From Nannocystis sp. (lineage in GTDB: Bacteria > Myxococcota_A > Polyangia > Nannocystales > Nannocystaceae), in contig JADJRG010000013.1 of NCBI GenBank assembly GCA_016712315.1, positions 124,001 to 188,000 of the forward strand: a stretch of DNA of 64,000 bases, written 5' to 3'. The stretch's first letter is position 1; each line of letters starts with the position of its first letter. Shown here piece by piece: positions 59,261-64,000 of the stretch. The position numbers and the translations under genes were made by a program. The notes under the pieces are model-generated. The model saw only the letters and a program-made list of their open reading frames with translations, was not told the DNA's origin and searched no databases.

Positions 59261-60007
59261 ATGGCGCTGGGAAACCTGTTCAAGCTCGCCAAGCTGACCA
59301 TCGAGTCCTACACGGACATCCAGCGGACCAAGCCGCTCGCCGGCGGGATCCACGGCGGCAACACCCTCGAGGTGATGTACAACCCCGAGACCCTGTCGAC
59401 CCGCCACGAGGTCGCGTTTCACGGCAAGAAGGGGATCTCGACCCACGGCGCGCAGACCCGCTGGTCGCACAGCGCCGCCGAAGAGCTCGAGGTCAAGCTC
59501 GTCTTTGACGGCACCAACGTCGGCTACTTCGGCGTCCAGCTCGTGCGCCCGGTCCCCACCGTCGCCGCCTGGATCAAGGCCTTCCTCTCGCTCTGTTACG
59601 ACGTCCAGAGCGTCTCGCACGAGACCGCCTACCTGCGGCTGCGCTGGAACAAGGGCGTGCTCGGGGCCGACGGCTTCGAGTGTCGGCTGAAGTCCGCGGA
59701 GATCCAGTACACCGCCTTCGATCGCGACGGCTCGCCGCTGCGCGCCGAGGTCACGGCCACGTTCATCCAGGCCCTCGACCCCACGAAGAACGCCCAGAAG
59801 CTGCGGCTCTCCTCCCCCGACCTGACCCACCGCGTCGTCGTCCGCGAGGGCGACACCTTGCCGCTGCTGTGTCAGCAGATCTACGGCTCCGCCGCCCACT
59901 ACCTGCGGGTCGCGCAGGTCAACGGCCTCGACGACCTCCGCGACCTCCGCGCCGGCCAAGAGCTCTTCTTCCCCCCCTTCGACCGCCCGGAGGGAGCCTC
60001 ACGGTGA
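59261..60007 (+). CDS. LysM-containing tube-adaptor protein (Pvc7-like)
   Basis: 248 residues. The N-terminal ~190 residues (KLAKLTIESYTDI...LEVMYNPETLSTRHEVAFHGKKGISTHGAQTRW...LKVKL) are the injection system tube-end domain. The last ~50 are a LysM domain (THRVVVREGDTLPLLCQQIYGSAAHYLRVAQVNGLDDLRDLRAGQELFFPP). In related particles this protein links tube to spike. Its TGA overlaps the GTG of the spike gene (GTGA). Confidence 0.9.
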   Translation: MALGNLFKLAKLTIESYTDIQRTKPLAGGIHGGNTLEVMYNPETLSTRHEVAFHGKKGISTHGAQTRWSHSAAEELEVKLVFDGTNVGYFGVQLVRPVPTVAAWIKAFLSLCYDVQSVSHETAYLRLRWNKGVLGADGFECRLKSAEIQYTAFDRDGSPLRAEVTATFIQALDPTKNAQKLRLSSPDLTHRVVVREGDTLPLLCQQIYGSAAHYLRVAQVNGLDDLRDLRAGQELFFPPFDRPEGASR

Positions 60008-61623
60008 AGCCCTTCACGGCCACGATCAAGAGCGAGGGCAGGGTGATGCCGCCGGAGATCGAGCTGCTGTCGATCGAGGTGCGCAGGCAGGTCGACCGGA
60101 TCCCCGAGGCCAGCCTGGTCCTCATCGACGGCAGCGTCGCCGCCGGCGAGTTCAGCCTCAGCGACGCCGAGCTCTTCGCCCTGGGCAAGCGCGTGCAGAT
60201 CCTCCTGCGCTACGGCGACGACCCTGACCAGCAGATCTTCGCCGGGCTCGTCGTCCGCCACACCGTCGAGGCCCGCGACGACGCCTCGGAGCTGCGCGTC
60301 GAGCTCAAGGACGCCGCCATCGCGCTGACCCGCGCGCGCCGCAGCGCCGTCTACCGCGACCAGCGCGACGACGAGGTCATCAGCGCCTTGATCCGCGGCG
60401 CGAAGCTCAGGCGCGGCGCCATCGACCGCTGCGCCGTCACCCACCGCCAGCTCGTCCAGCACAACGCCAGCGACTGGGACTTCCTGCTCGCCCGCGCCGA
60501 CGTCAACGGCCTGCTCGTGATCGTCGACGACGGCGAGGTCTCCGCGCGGGCGATGGTCACCGCCGAGCCCGTCAAGGCCCGCTACACCTACGGCCGCTCC
60601 GAGATCGCCGAGTTCAGCCTCGAGCTCGACGGCGCCGGCCAGTGGGGCGCCGTCACCAGCACCGCCTGGGACCCCGCCAAGGTCGCCCCCGCCGCGCCCG
60701 CCGCCGGCGCCCCGCTGCGGATCGCCGCCGGCAACCTCGACGTCGACGCCCTCGCCGCCAAGCTCGGCGGCGACAGCTACACCCTCCTGATGCCCGCCTC
60801 GCTCGGCGAGGTCGAGCTCAAGGCCTGGGCCGACGCCCGCCTCGCCCGCAGCCGCCTCGCGCTGCTACGCGGCCGCCTGGTGGTCGCCGGTGACGCGGCG
60901 CTGAGGCCCTTCGATCACGTCGAGCTGGACGGCGTCGGCGAGCGCTTCAACGGCGCGCTCTTGGTCGGCGGCGTGATCCATCGCGTCGACGCCGACGGCT
61001 GGTGGACCGAGCTCCAGATCGGCCTCTCCCCCGAGTGGTTCGCGCGTCGCCCTGACATCGCCGACCCGCCCGCCGGCGGCCTGCTCCCGCCCGCCACGCA
61101 GCTCCAGATCGGCGTCATCGACGCCTTCGATCGCGACCCCGACGGCGACTTCCGCCTGCGCGTGCGGCTGCCCGGGCACGACCCTGTGTGGGCCCGCGTG
61201 GCCCGCCCGGACGCCGGCGACGGGCGCGGCGACTGCACCTGGCCCGAGCCAGGAGACGAGGTCGTCGTCGGCTTCCTCGGCGGCGACCCGCGCCAGGCCG
61301 TCGTCCTCGGCTCCCTCTTCGGCGGGGCCAGGCGGCCGCCGGACGACGCGCAGCCCAGCGACGGCAACGACCGGCGCGCCTTCGTCAGCCGCGCTGGCGT
61401 GAAGATCGGCGTCGACGACAAAAAGATCGCGCTGACGATCTCCACCCCTGCCGGCAACCGCGTCGTCATCGACGACGACGCCGAGGCGGTCACGATCACC
61501 GACCAGCACGGCAACACCATCACCATGGACTCGCGCGGGATCGCGATCTCCAGCGCCAGCGACCTCTCGATCGAAGCCACCGGCAAGGTGGTGATCAAAG
61601 GGACAGGCGTCGACATTCAATGA
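60004..61623 (+). CDS. VgrG-like spike protein (Pvc8 type)
   Basis: 539 residues from GTG 60004. The N-terminal gp27-like domain (EIELLSIEVRRQVDRIPEASLVLIDGS), a phage-late-control-like region (ASDWDFLLARADVNGLLVIVDDG), an OB-fold gp5-like domain (DFRLRVRLPGHDPVWARVARPDAGDGRGDCTWPEPGDEVVVGFLGGDPRQAVVLGSLF) and a C-terminal beta-helix with T-I-T-M-D-S-like repeats. It forms the trimeric puncturing spike. Ends with a short repeat region rather than an obvious effector domain. Confidence 0.92.
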   Translation: MKPFTATIKSEGRVMPPEIELLSIEVRRQVDRIPEASLVLIDGSVAAGEFSLSDAELFALGKRVQILLRYGDDPDQQIFAGLVVRHTVEARDDASELRVELKDAAIALTRARRSAVYRDQRDDEVISALIRGAKLRRGAIDRCAVTHRQLVQHNASDWDFLLARADVNGLLVIVDDGEVSARAMVTAEPVKARYTYGRSEIAEFSLELDGAGQWGAVTSTAWDPAKVAPAAPAAGAPLRIAAGNLDVDALAAKLGGDSYTLLMPASLGEVELKAWADARLARSRLALLRGRLVVAGDAALRPFDHVELDGVGERFNGALLVGGVIHRVDADGWWTELQIGLSPEWFARRPDIADPPAGGLLPPATQLQIGVIDAFDRDPDGDFRLRVRLPGHDPVWARVARPDAGDGRGDCTWPEPGDEVVVGFLGGDPRQAVVLGSLFGGARRPPDDAQPSDGNDRRAFVSRAGVKIGVDDKKIALTISTPAGNRVVIDDDAEAVTITDQHGNTITMDSRGIAISSASDLSIEATGKVVIKGTGVDIQ

Positions 61624-61639
61624 ACTCACGGGAGGAACC

Positions 61640-61816
61640 ATGAACAAGATCGACCTACAGCTCTCCATCGACGACACCAACCTCATCCTCGAGGCCCTCG
61701 GCCAGCTCCCCTTCGCCCGCGTCTTCCAGCTCATCGCGCGGATCCAGGAGCAGGCCCGCGCCCAGCTCAGCGCGGCGGAGCGGGCCCAGGCTGGCGGCCC
61801 GGAGCGCGGCGAATGA
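61640..61816 (+). CDS. 58-residue protein between spike and gp25 genes
   Basis: ATG 61640 with GGAGG five bases upstream: MNKIDLQLSIDDTNLILEALGQLPFARVFQLIARIQEQARAQL and an Ala/Gln-rich end. Predicted helical. The TGA overlaps the ATG of the gp25 gene (ATGA), so it is translated as part of the operon. No known family; possibly a baseplate or chaperone component. Confidence 0.8.
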   Translation: MNKIDLQLSIDDTNLILEALGQLPFARVFQLIARIQEQARAQLSAAERAQAGGPERGE

Positions 61817-62241
61817 GCGGCTCACAGCCCCGGCCGAGCTCCTTCCTCGGCGTCGGGTGGAGCTTCCCGCCGGCCTTCGCCGCGGGCGGGGCCGAGCTCG
61901 CGCTGGTCTCTGGCGTCGACGACATCCACCAGTCGATCGAGATCCTGCTGGCCACCCGCCTCGGCGAGCGACCGATGCAGGAGTCCTTCGGCTGCGCCCT
62001 CGACGAGCTGCTCTTCGAGGAGGTCGATCAAGCGCTGGTCAACCGGATCACCGCGATGATCAGCGACGCGATCCTCCGCCACGAGCCGCGGATCGCCCTG
62101 CGTGACCTCGAGGTCAGCCAGAGCCGCGGCGACGCCGGCCTGCTCGAGCTCCGCCTCGACTACGTCGTCCTCGGCACCAACTCCCGCTTCAACATGGTCT
62201 TCCCCTTCTACCTCAACGAGGCCGTCAGCCCCGGACTCTGA
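61813..62241 (+). CDS. Baseplate wedge protein gp25-like (Pvc9)
   Basis: 142 residues: FLGVGWSFPPAFAAGGAELALVSGVDDIHQSIEILLATRLGERPMQESFGCALDELLFEEVDQALVNRITAMISDAILRHEPRIALRDLEVSQSRGDAGLLELRLDYVVLGTNSRFNMVFPFYL. It has the GPW/gp25 motif E-R-P-M-x-x-x-F-G-C and the L-x-x-R-L-G-E-R turn. It initiates sheath polymerisation at the baseplate. Confidence 0.93.
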   Translation: MSGSQPRPSSFLGVGWSFPPAFAAGGAELALVSGVDDIHQSIEILLATRLGERPMQESFGCALDELLFEEVDQALVNRITAMISDAILRHEPRIALRDLEVSQSRGDAGLLELRLDYVVLGTNSRFNMVFPFYLNEAVSPGL

Positions 62242-62244
62242 CCC

Positions 62245-62679
62245 ATGGCCGATTACCTGCTGATCGACGGCGACCAGGCCCACTTCCTCGCGAGCTTCGG
62301 CGAGGCGACCGTGCTCGTCCAGCCCGGCACCCTGCGCGCCAGCGGCCCGGCCACCCTCGGCGGCCAGCGCCTCTGCGTGCTCGGCGACGAGGCCAGCGTG
62401 TCGGTCGGCGGCTGCCTCTACACCACCTCGAAGCACTCGATCCCTGGCGTCGGCGCCCTCGAGATCGCCGCCCTCGCCGCGGATCAGCGGGCTCAGAGGC
62501 CCGCCACCGGCGGCGCGCGCGCGCTCCTCGTCGGCGGCAGATTCACCGCCCGCTTCGTCGTCCAGAGCCCAGCCATGCAGCCGCCCAAGGGCCCTGGCTC
62601 GCCGATCCCCGACGCCACGCTGCACTACGCCGGCGAGGGCTTCTTTATCACCACGAACACCAAGCTTCGCGGGGCCTGA
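62245..62679 (+). CDS. PAAR-like/Pvc10-position protein
   Basis: 144 residues between gp25 and baseplate J genes, the position occupied by the PAAR-like spike-tip protein in related clusters. Sequence: ADYLLIDGDQAHFLASFGEATVLVQPGTLRASGPATLGGQRLCVLGDEASVSVGGCLYTTSKHSIPGVGALEIAAL...FFITTNTKLRGA. The Gly-rich beta pattern agrees with a PAAR-like fold, but the P-A-A-R residues themselves are not seen; identification is mainly by position. Confidence 0.6.
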   Translation: MADYLLIDGDQAHFLASFGEATVLVQPGTLRASGPATLGGQRLCVLGDEASVSVGGCLYTTSKHSIPGVGALEIAALAADQRAQRPATGGARALLVGGRFTARFVVQSPAMQPPKGPGSPIPDATLHYAGEGFFITTNTKLRGA

Positions 62680-62681
62680 TC

Positions 62682-64000
62682 GTGTCACGACGCTCCACCT
62701 CCCTACACCTCGAAGGCCGCGACGGCGCCAGCCAGCGCGGCCGAGCGCTCCCGGAGCTCTCGCCCGCGAGCGTCGCGATCGACGAGCACGGCCACGCCGA
62801 CCTGCTCGCCTTTGTGCGAGCGCTCGCCGAGCAGCTCCGCTTCTTCAGCGCGGACGACGGCGAGCTGCGCGACGCCGGCACCTGGGCCCCCTTCGCCCGC
62901 CGCGACGACATCACCCTCGCCGACGTCGTCGCGTACATGCAGGACCCCGCGCGCTTCGACGGCGATCGAGCGCGCTGGCTCGGCCGCCCCCACTTCGCCC
63001 TGCTGCTCACCTTCCTGGGGCTGCTCGGCCACGCCCGCGAGCAGCTCAACGGCCTCACCGGCAGGCACCTCGATCACTACTACCGCGACATCCTCCAGAT
63101 GCGCCCCGAGCCGGCCACACCGGACCGCGCGAGCGTCGTCTTCCGCCTCGCCGCTGGGGTCGCCGAGCTGCGCGTGCCCGCTGGCACCGCGCTCCAGGCC
63201 GGCCGCGACAGCGGCGGCGCCGCGCGGATCTACCGCACCGAGCGCGAGCTCTTGGTCAATCGGGCCCGCGTCGACGCCCTCCGGTCGGTGCATGTCCACC
63301 GCCGCGTCACCGCGATCTCAGGCGTCCGCGAGGACCGCGGCCTCAGCCCCGACGAGGCCTTCGACGGCGCCCTCCGGATCGCCCTCGGCGCCCCGCGGCC
63401 CGGCGATCCGGTGCCGCTGTGGCGCGGCCTCCCCGTCGACCGAGGCCTCGTGCTCGGCCTCCCCGTCGCCCTCGACTTCGCCCGCGAGCGCCTCTTCCTC
63501 GAGCATCACGAGCTCCGCGCCCTCATGGCGCTGGTGCGTCGCCGCGCCGACGCCGACGCCGACGCCGAGTGGGCCGAGATCAACCGCCTGCTCGGCGTCC
63601 AAGGCCCCGCCGACCCGCGCGACCTCGCCGCCAACCTCAAGCGCGTCGTCGGCCCCCTCGACTTCGCCGCCGACGGCCTCGCCCAGGTCGACGACCTCGA
63701 CGACCTGTACAAGCGCCGCGCCGTCCCCGAGGTGCGCGCCTACATCGACCGCCACCTCGCCGCCGTCGGCTACGAAAATTTCGCCGCGCTCATGGCGATC
63801 AAGCGGCGGATCGACGCCGAGTGGGCCGAGATCAACCGCATCCTCGCCCGCCTCGGCGCCCGCCAGCGGGGCCTGCTCGCCTGGGAGCTCGGCGCCAGCG
63901 AAGCGACCGACTTCACCGCCAACCTCGCGCGGGCGCTCGGCGCCGCCTGGCCGCCGCCGTGGCCGTGGGGCGCCGTCGACATCGACTCCTACGAGGCCAT
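62682..64000 (+). CDS. Baseplate J-like protein (Pvc11), partial
   Basis: From GTG 62682 the frame is open to the window end (at least 439 residues). LLLTFLGLLGHAREQLNGLTGRHLDHYYRDILQMRPEPATPDRASVVFRLAAGVAELRVPAGTALQAGRDSGGAARIYRTERELLVNRARVDALRSVHV matches the baseplate J-like component of extracellular injection systems. It contains two related segments with R-x-D-A-(D/E)-x-x-A-E-W-A-E-I-N-R (near 290 and 382), probably an internal repeat. C-terminus lies outside the window. Confidence 0.85.
   Translation, partial: MSRRSTSLHLEGRDGASQRGRALPELSPASVAIDEHGHADLLAFVRALAEQLRFFSADDGELRDAGTWAPFARRDDITLADVVAYMQDPARFDGDRARWLGRPHFALLLTFLGLLGHAREQLNGLTGRHLDHYYRDILQMRPEPATPDRASVVFRLAAGVAELRVPAGTALQAGRDSGGAARIYRTERELLVNRARVDALRSVHVHRRVTAISGVREDRGLSPDEAFDGALRIALGAPRPGDPVPLWRGLPVDRGLVLGLPVALDFARERLFLEHHELRALMALVRRRADADADAEWAEINRLLGVQGPADPRDLAANLKRVVGPLDFAADGLAQVDDLDDLYKRRAVPEVRAYIDRHLAAVGYENFAALMAIKRRIDAEWAEINRILARLGARQRGLLAWELGASEATDFTANLARALGAAWPPPWPWGAVDIDSYEA

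Overview
The window reads as chromosomal DNA of a high-GC myxobacterium, probably of the Nannocystis/Plesiocystis branch. The reasons are very G+C-rich third codon positions, many secreted lipoproteins with a Thr/Ser-rich linker followed by Cys-rich or beta-propeller domains, Cys-rich repeats of the Myxo_disulf_rpt type (CGDG...ECDDGN), a Hanks-type Ser/Thr kinase and an extracellular contractile injection system. The taxonomic call is inference.

Layout. 1-2918: end of a glutamine-synthetase-family gene, an Fe-dependent alcohol dehydrogenase and a metallophosphoesterase. 2976-6161: a tightly overlapping three-gene cassette (HEPN-like protein, ParA-type ATPase with a KGGVGR P-loop, second P-loop NTPase) that looks like a conflict or defence module. 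6158-12010: four consecutive lipoprotein genes (beta-propeller, Cys-rich, SGNH hydrolase plus PPC domain, FG-GAP repeats). 12092-16562: spermidine-synthase-like protein, metallo-beta-lactamase-fold protein, a RelA that looks synthetase-only, and an NsrR/Rrf2 regulator. 16679-21329: an envelope protein, an HTTM protein, a GST, a 2Fe-2S/FAD reductase and a truncated hemoglobin; NsrR, globin and reductase suggest nitric-oxide detoxification. 21494-33743: divergent M18 and M49 peptidases, TypA/BipA, a HEAT-repeat protein, HolB, PspA, a GT39-like membrane protein, a CBS protein and a PlsC-like acyltransferase.

33991-55307: one lipoprotein gene is split in two by a 19.8-kb island (34597-54428). The 8-bp sequence ACGGCAAC is present at both ends, and joining the halves there restores an in-frame 494-residue protein. 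The island carries a tyrosine recombinase gene next to its right end, a KfrA-like HTH/coiled-coil protein beside an iteron-like array (ten exact 15-mers plus six copies of a second box), a small kinase operon, and two lower-GC cargo operons of secreted proteins. One cargo operon has a promoter-like sequence whose whole 18-bp spacer is A8G10, the layout of a phase-variable promoter. The recombinase is itself interrupted by an ISL3-family element (52672-54085, 8-bp target duplication CAAAAAAC); removing it restores an in-frame integrase. Duplicated and broken pieces (integrase 5' end, HTH fragments, kinase fragment, TniB/ExeA-like fragment) and several low-complexity arrays show repeated internal rearrangement.

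55567-64000: the start of a contractile injection system operon (Pvc16/DUF4255, sheath, three tube proteins, DUF5908, LysM tube-end protein, VgrG-like spike, a 58-residue small protein, gp25, PAAR-like, baseplate J). It runs off the right edge.
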